Source of the DNA: CAXTKD01 sp964244885
GTDB lineage: Bacteria; Pseudomonadota; Alphaproteobacteria; Sphingomonadales; Sphingomonadaceae
Length of the DNA stretch: 64,000 bases
Assembly (NCBI GenBank): GCA_964244885.1
Contig: CAXTKD010000003.1
Coordinates: forward strand, 124,001-188,000
Direction of reading: 5' to 3'
A program made the translations under genes and the position numbers. Shown piece by piece: positions 32,294 through 40,132 of this stretch; the first letter of the stretch is position 1; each line of letters opens with the position of its first letter. The notes under the pieces were generated by a model that saw nothing but the letters and a program-made list of their open reading frames with translations, ran no database searches and had not been told where the DNA came from.

Positions 32294-32863
32294 CTAGTTG
32301 TCGTTGGCGACCGGAGCCGTCGGTGCGCCAGTTTGATAATCCTCGAGACCGAGATCGGCGTAGATCATGCGCCAGAGCATCGTGAACTCGTTAGAGAAAA
32401 GACCGACCTCGCGCTGCCTGCCGCGCATCTCTTCAATCGTTGTCAGCTCGACTTGCCGGTGCGGCTCGCCGCCCTTGCTGATGTCCCAGCGCTGAAACTT
32501 GAGTTGATGGGCGGTATGATCTGGCGTGACCACGATCGTCGCATGAGAATGCGCCATCAGGTGCCGCAAATCTTCGAAATCCTGCAAACGGTCGATCAGG
32601 GCCACGGACTGGTCCCTGTAGGGTTGAAGCGGCCCTGGCGCCGTGAACAGTGCCTTCGCTTTGCTCGCGCGGCGGTTGAGCTTGCCTGGAAGATCGCACA
32701 TCCCCGCATATTCGGGATATTGGCCACAGCGGACGATAAGATCGCCCAACAGCATTTCGACGGCCGCATAGCTTGTGACGATAAAGCCCCGGATAAGGAC
32801 GGCCTGTTCAACCATACGCTGAATGTCGTCGGTTACACACTCGCCGATGACTTCTTCCGTCAT
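32294..32863 (-). CDS. Hypothetical protein with HEPN-like R-x4-H motif
   Basis: 189 aa. A helical N-terminal half (VEQAVLIRGFIVTSYAAVEM) precedes LRHLMAHSHATIVV, which contains R-x4-H as in HEPN RNases or nucleotidyltransferase-partner toxins. No minimal nucleotidyltransferase partner is adjacent. The gene follows a small membrane-protein gene by 7 bases on the same strand. HEPN assignment rests on this motif and the all-helical look, so it is tentative. Confidence 0.55.
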   Translation of the reverse strand: MTEEVIGECVTDDIQRMVEQAVLIRGFIVTSYAAVEMLLGDLIVRCGQYPEYAGMCDLPGKLNRRASKAKALFTAPGPLQPYRDQSVALIDRLQDFEDLRHLMAHSHATIVVTPDHTAHQLKFQRWDISKGGEPHRQVELTTIEEMRGRQREVGLFSNEFTMLWRMIYADLGLEDYQTGAPTAPVANDN

Positions 32864-32870
32864 TTGAACC

Positions 32871-33041
32871 TCACCAGCCGCCGAGCTTGAGCGCGCCCAC
32901 GACCAAAGCCGCGATCGGCGTCAAGGCGACAATAAGCGCGACCGCGCCTGCCACCCAATAAAGCTCCCTATGCTGCAACAACAATTCAATGATCCGCACC
33001 ATAATTCCACCAGCTCCCGAGAACGGGTCCAACCGCGCCAT
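32871..33041 (-). CDS. Small single-pass membrane protein
   Basis: 56 aa from the ATG at 33041 with a GGAG ribosome site. The C-terminal half is a clear membrane segment (LYWVAGAVALIVALTPIAAL, extending to VVGALKLGGW). It is upstream of and probably co-transcribed with the HEPN-like gene, 7 bases apart. A membrane anchor or immunity-type partner is possible but not shown. Confidence 0.5.
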   Translation of the reverse strand: MARLDPFSGAGGIMVRIIELLLQHRELYWVAGAVALIVALTPIAALVVGALKLGGW

Positions 33042-33250
33042 CTCAACCACTCCTTCCCGACCGCTTGTTGTTTTGCGGGGCGACACAACAAGCCGCATCC
33101 AGCGATCTAAGCATCCGGCCGTGCCATAGGGACACCGCCGCCTGTTGTGTCAGGCCGCTGACACAGCACGGCAATGCACACATTGCCGACGCGGACATAC
33201 ACACATGAAATTTTGGATTTGAGCCGAGCTGTGAATTGCGCGCGTCGCTC

Positions 33251-33766
33251 TTAGAGTTCGGGCGCGCCGCGCAATCTTTCCATCACATAGCGCCAGTGAC
33301 TGGCTCGCATCGTCCACGCTTTGCGATAGAGCCAGCCGCGCACGATGCGGAAGGTCAGCCCGTCCGGCACGTCCGTCCGGCCTTTCAGGAAATGCTCGAC
33401 CTGTTCGCCGGACTCGGCGAGCGCGGCGCGAAGCCGCGCCACGTGGTCGTCGGTAATCTCTATCCAATCTTCGCCGTCGCCGCCGTAGGGCCGGCCGGTG
33501 CGTGGTGACCGACGTTTCGGCGGCGCGTTTGCCGCTTCGCGCCACTTGTCGAGAACATAGGCGAAATGCGCCGCCTGCGCTTTCGTCGCCTCGCCGGTCA
33601 TCCAGCGATTGACCTGGCCCGAGGTCAGCCCGGTCGGGCGGTCGGTCCTGTCTTTCAGCAAAGCGCCGGGCGTCAGGCCGGTCCTCGCCTGCTCGGCGGC
33701 AAGCTGTCGCCGCATCCCATCATCAATTTCTATCAGTTCGTCGTGCGGCGTCAGCGGGCGCTTCAT
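33251..33766 (-). CDS. Hypothetical protein made of two tandem homologous domains
   Basis: 171 aa containing two repeats of about 65 residues. Repeat 1 runs from IEIDDGMRRQLAAEQARTG to AAHFAYVLDKWRE. Repeat 2 runs from IEITDDHVARLRAALAESG to ASHWRYVMERLRG. They share LK-x-RTD-x-P-x-GLT and a V-x2-W segment. Each unit could be an HTH-like DNA-binding domain. The gene lies 14 bases downstream of brnA on the same strand and may be part of that operon. Function unknown. Confidence 0.65.
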   Translation of the reverse strand: MKRPLTPHDELIEIDDGMRRQLAAEQARTGLTPGALLKDRTDRPTGLTSGQVNRWMTGEATKAQAAHFAYVLDKWREAANAPPKRRSPRTGRPYGGDGEDWIEITDDHVARLRAALAESGEQVEHFLKGRTDVPDGLTFRIVRGWLYRKAWTMRASHWRYVMERLRGAPEL

Positions 33767-33780
33767 CGGCTCACCGCGCC

Positions 33781-34059
33781 TTAGACGCCGCCCTTGCCGG
33801 GGCCGATGGCGTTTTCCATCAACTGCCGGATGAAGCGCTGATAGGGCATGCCGGCGCGCGCCGCCGTGGACTTCACCGCGTCCAGCAATTGCGTCGGCAC
33901 CCGCATGTTGATGTTGCTGTCCTTTGCCGCGAACTCGAACCGCGAGGGCTTGAAACCCGAGAAGTCGAATTCGGACAGGTCGGCCGTATCGACGAAACGC
34001 TCCGCCTCGGCGTCGCTTTTCATCGGCGGAAAAGCCTTAGCTTCCTTTGGTGTCTTCAT
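33781..34059 (-). CDS. brnA: BrnA-family antitoxin
   Basis: 92-aa antitoxin. The C-terminal ribbon-helix-helix is NINMRVPTQLLDAVKSTAAR followed by GMPYQRFIRQLMENAI. The N-terminal part (SDAEAERFVDTADLSEFDFS) is the toxin-binding extension. It overlaps the BrnT toxin gene by 23 bases, in toxin-first order, which is normal for BrnTA. It is expected to autorepress through the inverted repeat upstream of brnT. Confidence 0.88.
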   Translation of the reverse strand: MKTPKEAKAFPPMKSDAEAERFVDTADLSEFDFSGFKPSRFEFAAKDSNINMRVPTQLLDAVKSTAARAGMPYQRFIRQLMENAIGPGKGGV

Positions 34060-34336
34060 AGCGGCGCACCTCCTTGGCGTGCATAAATCTTGCGCTCACC
34101 GGCCGGATCAGGACTTGCCCGCCGCGTTTGCGTATCGTGAACACCATGAAGGCATGACGGCCTGACTCGGTTATGCCGACCGCGCGGTATCGCTCCTCGT
34201 CAGGCGACGGGTCGCGCTCGATAAGCGGCCCCGCGCTCAGCGCGTGTTCGACATCCTCGATTGAGAGTCCGTGCTTCTGGCACTTGTCGCGGTTGCCCGA
34301 GTCCCAATCAAAGCCGTCGATCTTCATCTTGCTCAT
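34037..34336 (-). CDS. brnT: BrnT-family ribonuclease toxin
   Basis: 99-aa RelE-like-fold toxin that cleaves mRNA. The family pattern is present: FDWDSGNRDKCQKHGLSIED, then RYRAVGITESGRHAFMVFTI and VLIRPVSARFMHAKEVRRYE, with the catalytic Arg/His candidates. The ATG at 34336 is chosen. It forms a two-gene operon with brnA and stabilises the island as an addiction module (inference from the family). Confidence 0.9.
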   Translation of the reverse strand: MSKMKIDGFDWDSGNRDKCQKHGLSIEDVEHALSAGPLIERDPSPDEERYRAVGITESGRHAFMVFTIRKRGGQVLIRPVSARFMHAKEVRRYEDTKGS

Positions 34337-34361
34337 GTTCAAGCATGCCAGAACAACAACA

Positions 34362-34379
34362 CATTTGTCAATACAAATG
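34362..34379 (-). promoter_or_regulatory. Inverted-repeat operator and promoter of brnTA
   Basis: CATTTGT-CAAT-ACAAATG is a perfect 7-bp inverted repeat located 26 bases upstream of brnT. On the minus strand a TTGACA box lies within it and CATGCT follows after 18 bases, giving a plausible promoter overlapped by the operator. Confidence 0.6.
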
Positions 34380-34463
34380 CATAGGCCAAGATAGATGCAA
34401 TTTACTAAAATCCTTGGCTTTCCATAAACTTCCTTAATCCGGCCCGGCTATTCTGGTCGGACC

Positions 34464-35501
34464 ATGAATACCGGAACTGAACACCATAAACAGAGAGAAG
34501 CGCCGCCACAGCCGCAGGATGCCGGGGCGATCGAGCCCGCCCTTGGCTTTGACGCCGGACCGCACGAGCTGACGGGCGTCCCCGCCAATGACGGCGCCGC
34601 CGCGCTGGTCGAACGCCAGTTCGAGGAACGCCGTGCCAACACCACCACCAAGCTCGACGCCATCTACGACGACCAGATGTCGAAGCGCAGCCCCTTCACC
34701 GACGAGTTCGCGTTTTTCCGGCAGGCGGTCCAGATGCTCGGCGCAGCCTTCGGCAACGACTTCACCTCGCGGCTGCTGTTCCAGCTTCAGAATATGGTCG
34801 CGGTCCAGGACTCGCAGGATGAGCACGAACGCGAAATGGCCGAACAATACGATGAGATGTTCGCGCGCCAAGAGCGCCGGAAGGAAGAAGACAAAAAGCG
34901 CGACGACGAAGCCGACGCCTATCAGGACGCCATCGAACGCGAGGAAGAGCGCCGCGAATACGAACAGTCGCAGCACGGCTTCATCGGCCGCGAGATGACG
35001 GGCGGAGAGTGGGGAGAACTCAGCGACAAGATCAGCAACGATCAGGCTTCACGCCAATGGCTGATCGCCCTCATGCTCCGGGACGGAAAGAATAAGGGTG
35101 AGGCGGAGCGTGATGCCGACATCATCGCGCTGGCCTTCAAAGGCATGTCGAAACGTGAGGCCGACCGCACGGCCGAAGAGAAGAAAGCGATGAAGCAGGT
35201 TGAGGAAGATCCTCAACTGAAGAAGGAAGCCCAGGCCGTTGCTGATTACGCCTCGACCGACCACGGCAAGAAGATCACCGCAGGCCGGGACACCGCCGCC
35301 TTGACCGATACTGGCAGAACTCAGTCTGTCACCGGCCGATCAAATATTCTTAGTGGAGATTTTCCAACTGCGCCGGACCTTTCCGCACATCACAGCCGGG
35401 CGCTGGCTGCGACCGAACCTTTGGATGTTAAAATGCCTAAACAGGTCGCCGCAATAGCGCCCTCGGCAATGCCCGCAGCTTCGGCCGGCCTTGATGCTTA
35501 A
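34464..35501 (+). CDS. Hypothetical coiled-coil protein
   Basis: 345 aa, very rich in charged residues. The centre (residues 120-170, HEREMAEQYDEMFARQERRK followed by DDEADAYQDAIEREEERREY) is a long charged helix. The flanking regions show no known fold. It is likely cytoplasmic; no signal or membrane segment is seen. It stands alone on the + strand, and its stop overlaps the end of a convergent secreted-protein gene by 4 bases. No function is assigned. Confidence 0.7.
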   Translation: MNTGTEHHKQREAPPQPQDAGAIEPALGFDAGPHELTGVPANDGAAALVERQFEERRANTTTKLDAIYDDQMSKRSPFTDEFAFFRQAVQMLGAAFGNDFTSRLLFQLQNMVAVQDSQDEHEREMAEQYDEMFARQERRKEEDKKRDDEADAYQDAIEREEERREYEQSQHGFIGREMTGGEWGELSDKISNDQASRQWLIALMLRDGKNKGEAERDADIIALAFKGMSKREADRTAEEKKAMKQVEEDPQLKKEAQAVADYASTDHGKKITAGRDTAALTDTGRTQSVTGRSNILSGDFPTAPDLSAHHSRALAATEPLDVKMPKQVAAIAPSAMPAASAGLDA

Positions 35502-36157
35502 TTCGGCATGTTCATGGAAATTTGCGTGACGGCGCCGCTCAGGCGACGCAGCGCTTCCGGCGTATAGTCCACGTCTCCCATCAGCGCGAGCATCTGTGGA
35601 CCTTGCGCTGTCATGGTCGAGAGCGAGCCTGTCCGATGATCGACATTGCCGAACACAACAAGTGGCAACCCCCGGCGAATAGCATCGCCATTTGCATGTA
35701 GGGTGTTAGCAACCACCATTGCTCTAGAGCCTTTGGCAGCGAGCTCTTGGACCACGCCATTGAATCTGCCGCCAAGCATAACTGCGTTCGGTATATCTGT
35801 CTTCCGAGCATCATACAGGCGAATGTCTGTCAGTTTAGCCGCGACGCACATGCTGGTAGACGCGACGACGCGCGGCTTGTTGCCTTCGAGCTGATAGCCA
35901 AGGGAACCATCAGCATTCGATGTGACCGCATTGGCATATTTGTCTACGGAAGCATCTGACACTTTGCCCGTTGGATTTTGGAGGGCGAGGCGATCGCCGA
36001 GGATGAGAGTCCGCTGACCTTCGGCCTTCAGCGCGGCGTTCATTTCCGCCATCGGCAGGCACTGTTTCGCTTCGAGAGCGAGGGCAGGCGCGGCGAGAGT
36101 GCCAGCCGCTAAAAATGCGCCGCCAATCGAAGCAATCAGTTTCTTGTTAAGCGCCAT
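35498..36157 (-). CDS. Secreted hypothetical protein, paralogue A
   Basis: 219 aa with a clear signal peptide (KLIASIGGAFLAAGTLAAPA, cleaved after ALA). The mature part contains GYQLEGNKP, STSMCV and RLYDARK followed by GGRFNG, all shared with paralogue B at 36961-37539. Two Cys (EAKQC and SMCV) could form a disulfide. The start at 36157 is chosen over 36181 because the signal peptide begins there. It is divergent from the resolvase gene. Function unknown. Confidence 0.75.
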   Translation of the reverse strand: MALNKKLIASIGGAFLAAGTLAAPALALEAKQCLPMAEMNAALKAEGQRTLILGDRLALQNPTGKVSDASVDKYANAVTSNADGSLGYQLEGNKPRVVASTSMCVAAKLTDIRLYDARKTDIPNAVMLGGRFNGVVQELAAKGSRAMVVANTLHANGDAIRRGLPLVVFGNVDHRTGSLSTMTAQGPQMLALMGDVDYTPEALRRLSGAVTQISMNMPN

Positions 36158-36205
36158 AACGGCCCCCTTATAAGTATTCATTCGTCGGGGCGGTGGCGCT
36201 ACCTG

Positions 36206-36356
36206 CCACAGTCTCAGTAACCATGATCGGTGAGACTGTGGTTTTTCTTCCCTTTTCTTACGGTCTGTGCTATAAATTTCCCTCGTAAAGGGCGGCTTTG
36301 CCGTTCTTGGGAGACGGCCGAAATCGGGAGTCTCACCAAGGATGGTCCGTGAGACT
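36206..36356. promoter_or_regulatory. Paired inverted repeats upstream of the resolvase (candidate res site)
   Basis: CCACAGTCTCA / TGAGACTGTGG (36206-36216 and 36231-36241) and AGTCTCAC / GTGAGACT (36329-36336 and 36349-36356) are two related dyads in the 216-base gap between the secreted-protein gene and the resolvase gene. Repeated dyads just upstream of a small serine resolvase are typical of res sites. Confidence 0.55.
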
Positions 36357-36373
36357 GCCCGGAAAGCACGAAA

Positions 36374-36952
36374 ATGGCCGGATTTGTGGGCTATGCCCGC
36401 GTCTCAACCAAGGAACAGAAGACCGACATTCAGCTCGACGCCCTGCGAAAAGCGGGCTGCCGCAGGGTCTTTCAGGACAAGATCTCCGGCAAGCGGACCA
36501 GCCGCAAGGGGCTGGACGCCGCGCTTGCCGATCTCCGTCCCGGCGAAAAGCTCGCCGTCTGGCGCATCGACCGCCTCGGTCGGTCGATCGTCCACATCCT
36601 GACAACCGTCGATGACCTGGCGAAGCGAGGGAGCGCGCTTGTCAGCCTGACCGAGCATTGCGACACGTCGGACGACAGCGGCCGCACACAGTGCATCTTC
36701 CTCGCCGTCATGGCGGAGCTGGAGCACGGCAACATCATCAAGCGCACGAGGGCCGGCGTCGCGGCCGAGGCGGCGCGAGGCCGCAAGCGTGGCGGTAAGC
36801 CCAAACTCACCCCCGCCCAGATCGCCGAAGCCGCACGCCTGCTAAAGAAGCCCGGCACAACCGCCGCATCCGTCGCCGCCCGCTACGCCGTTGGAAGAGC
36901 GACATTGTTTAGGCATCTTGGCCACACTCGCTCATCAGGCCAAACCGGCTAG
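36374..36952 (+). CDS. Small serine resolvase/invertase (Tn3/Hin family)
   Basis: 192 aa. The catalytic domain starts GYARVSTKEQKTDIQLDAL, with the active Ser in RVST, and contains LAVWRIDRLGRSIVHI and an EHCDTSDDSGRTQCIFLAVM segment. The C-terminal HTH (TPAQIAEAARLLKKPG, then VAARYAVGRATLFRHL) binds the res subsites. It is flanked by two paralogous secreted-protein genes. A decayed copy of its 3' part lies at 37612-37746, so the region is a duplication. Confidence 0.92.
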   Translation: MAGFVGYARVSTKEQKTDIQLDALRKAGCRRVFQDKISGKRTSRKGLDAALADLRPGEKLAVWRIDRLGRSIVHILTTVDDLAKRGSALVSLTEHCDTSDDSGRTQCIFLAVMAELEHGNIIKRTRAGVAAEAARGRKRGGKPKLTPAQIAEAARLLKKPGTTAASVAARYAVGRATLFRHLGHTRSSGQTG

Positions 36953-36960
36953 ACCCCAAT

Positions 36961-37539
36961 TCAGGTAGCAGGGTCCAAAATCGCTAGGGCAGCTTGGGTA
37001 TAGTGCGGCATTTTATAGATTGATTGTGTTTGAGATATCCCGCGTGAATTTGAGAATTCCATACCACCTATATTTTGAGACATATTGCCGAACATTGTTA
37101 CAATGATACCCTTAGGCGTTACGGCTTGAAACATGGGCCGTGTTCCGTTTCGATCACCTACAAAAACTGACTGATTAAAGTCACCGCCGATAAGAACGTC
37201 TTTCGATATCCCCGACTTCCTTGCGTCATAGAGACGTGCACTGCTGAATTTCAATGTGACGCACATCTTAGTCGATGGTGTGCCGTACGGCTTGTTGCCT
37301 TCAAGGACGTAGCCATCTCCAGTTGAGTTCATAGTAATGATATTGACTGGAATTGAGTCGGACCGTTCCGTGACTCGATTGGCAGTTATTACAGAGTGCT
37401 GACCCTCTTTCGCTAGCTGCTCAGTTAGCAAAGCGGGTGACGTGCACAGGCCCACGTCAGCTCCCGAGGCCGCGCTCGTCCCAAACATTCCCAGCCAAAC
37501 CGCGATAAGCGCGATAAGAGCTGTCTGGCGTGACGACAT
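36961..37539 (-). CDS. Secreted hypothetical protein, paralogue B
   Basis: 192 aa with a signal peptide (TALIALIAVWLGMFGTSAAS). It shares GYVLEGNKP, STKMCV, RLYDARK and GGDFN with paralogue A and keeps one Cys in each matching place (LCTS and MCV). It is more AT-rich than paralogue A. It is tail to tail with the resolvase gene, 8 bases apart. It probably forms a duplicated unit with the resolvase remnant upstream. Function unknown. Confidence 0.72.
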   Translation of the reverse strand: MSSRQTALIALIAVWLGMFGTSAASGADVGLCTSPALLTEQLAKEGQHSVITANRVTERSDSIPVNIITMNSTGDGYVLEGNKPYGTPSTKMCVTLKFSSARLYDARKSGISKDVLIGGDFNQSVFVGDRNGTRPMFQAVTPKGIIVTMFGNMSQNIGGMEFSNSRGISQTQSIYKMPHYTQAALAILDPAT

Positions 37540-37611
37540 CGCGAACCTCGGATCGAGAATGGTTCACTAACGATGACGGAAACCCACCTTCGTCGTCAAC
37601 TTCTGCATCCG

Positions 37612-37746
37612 TGCATCTTCCTGGCCGTGATAGCGGAAGCTAGAGCAGGTGCGATCGGCCGCCGCCCCAAGGCTGGTGTCGGTGCAGCGGCAAGGCGAGG
37701 GTGCAAGCGCGGCGGCAGATCGAAACTCACTCCTGTTCAGATCTAA
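37612..37746 (+). pseudogene. Resolvase 3' remnant
   Basis: The + frame reads CIFLAVIAEARAG, then RRPKAGVGAAARRG and CKRGGRSKLTPVQI before a TAA. It aligns without gaps over 44 codons to the intact resolvase (CIFLAVMAELEHG to PKLTPAQI), with 28 identities by my manual count. The 5' catalytic part and the terminal HTH are missing. It stands divergent to paralogue B, as the intact resolvase does to paralogue A. Confidence 0.85.
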
Positions 37747-37794
37747 TAACGCGTGGTTACGGTGGTGACTCTACGTCGCCCGGCGCGATCATTT

Positions 37795-38271
37795 TCAGTT
37801 TCTGAAGGCAATAACCGCCCAGTCTCCAAACCCCCACGAAAGCGTTCCGATCACACTACTAATGGCAAGTAGTATGTTGTGCCGACGCGTATCAGACGCA
37901 TCGAGTTCTCGAACGAAGCGCAACGCATCGAGTAACTCTATCCGGAATTCTTCTAGAATCTGGCGAACTGGCTCCGACGAGATGTCTCGGCCCGTAATTC
38001 GATCGATCCTGCTCTGTGTTTCGAGTCCGTCGGGAAATAGGCGGGAAAGAATTTCGCTATTCAACGAATTGGCTCGGAACAGGAAATAAAACGAGACCGC
38101 GACGGCCACAGCACCGCCCCGACCTGCAAAATCGAGCCTGACACTAGGTTCAATGCAAGCGTAATAGATTGTCGAAATGGAAAGTAGTGCTGAGGCAAAC
38201 ACGATTCCTGTCCAGATATCGGGCTGAAAGAAGCGGGCCCAATCTCCGAAAGCTGATCTTATCCGGTTCAC
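37795..38271 (-). CDS. Hypothetical membrane protein
   Basis: 158 aa with two or three hydrophobic segments: IWTGIVFASALLSISTIYYA, then AVAVAVSFYFLF and a C-terminal ILLAISSVIGTLSWGFGDWA. A cytoplasmic loop of about 60 residues lies between (LETQSRIDRITGRDISSEPV). It overlaps the upstream gene by 4 bases, so it is the last gene of a three-gene minus-strand operon. It is more AT-rich than core genes. No family is recognised. Confidence 0.65.
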   Translation of the reverse strand: MNRIRSAFGDWARFFQPDIWTGIVFASALLSISTIYYACIEPSVRLDFAGRGGAVAVAVSFYFLFRANSLNSEILSRLFPDGLETQSRIDRITGRDISSEPVRQILEEFRIELLDALRFVRELDASDTRRHNILLAISSVIGTLSWGFGDWAVIAFRN

Positions 38272-38597
38272 ATTCCGAGAACTTTAATATCAAATTCCTT
38301 ATTTCGAGCACTGATCGCTTCCCAATCGTCGGAAGAGTGACGGCGTAGGGCGACGCTCCAACTGTCGACCTCTATCAGGAATATGTCAGATTCTCCAGAC
38401 GATGAGGAGAGATATGGGCAAGTGTCCCCGTCGTCTGCCAGCGATATAAGCGCATCAATAAAGCGCCTTAACTCGTCCACGCGACGATCGAATTTTGCTA
38501 TAGAAGCCTTCGTCGGGGTGGCTTTCAGCTGAGAACGGTAATAGGGCTTCGCGGCTTTTAAACCGCTCTCTAGCGTTCCGAGCCGCACTGCCCCCAC
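38268..38597 (-). CDS. Hypothetical protein, middle gene of a three-gene operon
   Basis: 109 aa, GTG start at 38597. It is hydrophilic, with a helical N-terminal half (FDRRVDELRRFIDALISLAD) and a strand-rich C-terminal half (SDIFLIEVDSWSVALRRHS). It is coupled to the downstream membrane-protein gene by ATGA. No motif is recognised. Upstream in-frame sequence lacks ATG, so the start is uncertain. Confidence 0.55.
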   Translation of the reverse strand: MGAVRLGTLESGLKAAKPYYRSQLKATPTKASIAKFDRRVDELRRFIDALISLADDGDTCPYLSSSSGESDIFLIEVDSWSVALRRHSSDDWEAISARNKEFDIKVLGM

Positions 38598-38614
38598 AGC
38601 TTTCTGTGCCGCTT

Positions 38615-39268
38615 TTATAGCCGAGGGGTGTTTGTAGTCCGGGCAGCCTTCAGGTCACTTTTGAGTTCACGCAGCATTGGCGTTGAATCATGATTGGCAT
38701 TTTGGATCTGAATCCAGTCAGCCTTTGGACCATTGCTTTTGGCGCGTACGCCACCCGATTTCTGAAACTCTTTCATCAAAGCCACTTCAACACCTACCGC
38801 TGATTTGCGGCTCCTAACATTGTCCACAGCACCTTGGTCGGAAGGAACAAGCGGTCCAATCCTAAATCCGAGACGCCTTATAGCGTTTAGAGCGCCAATT
38901 CTGCCTTTTGCGGTCGGCGCTTTTCCAATCCCAGATTGACCGACTATGACCCGTCCGAAGTCACTATCCAGCTTGCGGCCCAATTTAGGATAAGTTGCTA
39001 TAAGTTGTTCCACCGATACAGGCACAGTGGAAACACCTTTGTCAACAATTTGTATCTGCAAGCTGTCGATTTCTTCCTTGAATTCTTTATAGCGGTTCAG
39101 AGAAATAGCGATCCGACTGATAACTACGTCCATAGGACGGCCGTTTACCCGGACAATCAGAGTATTGCCCTTTGCAAGCACTCTTAACTGCTTGCTGACA
39201 ACTGAACGCGACTTGTATCGCGCCCCAATCCGCTGGGTGCTCCGTGCGTCTCGTATCACGTGTCGCAA
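38615..39268 (-). CDS. Hypothetical protein, first gene of a three-gene operon
   Basis: Up to 217 aa from a TTG at 39268; a GTG nearer residue 29 (VLAKGNTLIVRVNGRP) is an alternative. It is basic, with an N-terminal part that resembles a nucleic-acid-binding fold only loosely, and segments such as PKLGRKLDSDFGRVIVGQSG. It ends 17 bases before the next gene. The N-terminus may be truncated. No function is assigned. Confidence 0.5.
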   Translation of the reverse strand: MRHVIRDARSTQRIGARYKSRSVVSKQLRVLAKGNTLIVRVNGRPMDVVISRIAISLNRYKEFKEEIDSLQIQIVDKGVSTVPVSVEQLIATYPKLGRKLDSDFGRVIVGQSGIGKAPTAKGRIGALNAIRRLGFRIGPLVPSDQGAVDNVRSRKSAVGVEVALMKEFQKSGGVRAKSNGPKADWIQIQNANHDSTPMLRELKSDLKAARTTNTPRL

Positions 39269-39578
39269 TCGCCCGTCCCCGGTTGGCGCAGCTCATCACG
39301 GTGTTATAGCCCCGAAGATGGCCCGCTAGCAATTCAGCGCTTCGAAGCGTCGTATGCGAACCTTTTCAGCCGCAGCGATCACTTTCGGCCCACGGTTGGT
39401 TCGCCCTCAATATCGACACGAGAATTGACCGGCGTCGGCCGGCATCAACAGCCTGCCCGCACCACCGCGTTCCGCGCCGTGTTGGCTGTTTCCCTCACTG
39501 CGTTCGGTGATCCCGTCCTTCGTCAGCCGGTCCCTTGCACTCGCGTCTTGAGAGCAACCCGAACCCAAGGAGGTCACA
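39269..39578. other. 310-bp intergenic region, no gene seen
   Basis: Open space between the divergent three-gene operon and the small-gene pair at 39579. No convincing ORF, RNA or repeat is seen. An AAGGAGG ribosome site for the 39579 gene closes it. Confidence 0.5.
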
Positions 39579-39803
39579 ATGAAAACTCACGACTCAAACC
39601 AGAACCGCAAAGGCACGCCGCCGAGCTACATCATCTATCATGTGGCGGACCGCGACGGCGCACCGTTCACCCGCATCGGCGCAGCCTGGCCAACCAAGAG
39701 CGAGAAAGGCTTGCGGCTCCAGCTCGATCTGGTTCCCATTCAGGGCGGCACCATCACCCTGATGCCGAACGAAGCCGAGAGCGAACAAGGAGGTCAGCAA
39801 TGA
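39579..39803 (+). CDS. Small hypothetical protein, plasmid/island type
   Basis: 74 aa, with a strong ribosome site (AAGGAGG) 7 bases before the ATG. The sequence PSYIIYHVADRDGAPFTRIG, then AAWPTKSEKGLRLQLDLVP, looks like a small beta-rich domain; short proteins with this pattern occur on alphaproteobacterial mobile elements, from memory. Its stop overlaps the next start (ATGA). No function is assigned. Confidence 0.7.
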   Translation: MKTHDSNQNRKGTPPSYIIYHVADRDGAPFTRIGAAWPTKSEKGLRLQLDLVPIQGGTITLMPNEAESEQGGQQ

Positions 39804-40099
39804 CCTCCACCTTTCGCACCATCACCAGCGGCACACTCGACTGGCGCGGCATTGTCATCAGCGTCACGCTGGAAAAGCAGCGGTTTGTCGATCACCTGCA
39901 AATCGAAACGATCGAACCGGCGAGAGCGCCGCTGCCGATCACCAAAACCGGCTACCGCTCGCACTTCATTCCAAAGGATTTGGTTGAGCAGGCGGGCGGG
40001 CCGACCACCTTTGTCGAAGACTGGCTGAACGCCGCCGCCGCGAATGCCAGAAGCTGGGACGAGATCGAAGTCGGCATCCGCCAATACGATCTTCTTTGA
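39800..40099 (+). CDS. Small hypothetical protein coupled to the preceding gene
   Basis: 99 aa, starting in the ATGA overlap; an AGGAGG site lies upstream inside the preceding gene. The sequence ITSGTLDWRGIVISVTLEKQ, then ETIEPARAPLPITKTGYRSH and FIPKDLVEQAGG, looks globular and cytoplasmic. The two genes form a bicistronic unit in the accessory part of the island. No motif is recognised. Confidence 0.7.
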   Translation: MTSTFRTITSGTLDWRGIVISVTLEKQRFVDHLQIETIEPARAPLPITKTGYRSHFIPKDLVEQAGGPTTFVEDWLNAAAANARSWDEIEVGIRQYDLL

Positions 40100-40132
40100 T
40101 CGCTTGCGCCGGGCGCATCCGCGCCCGGCAAC

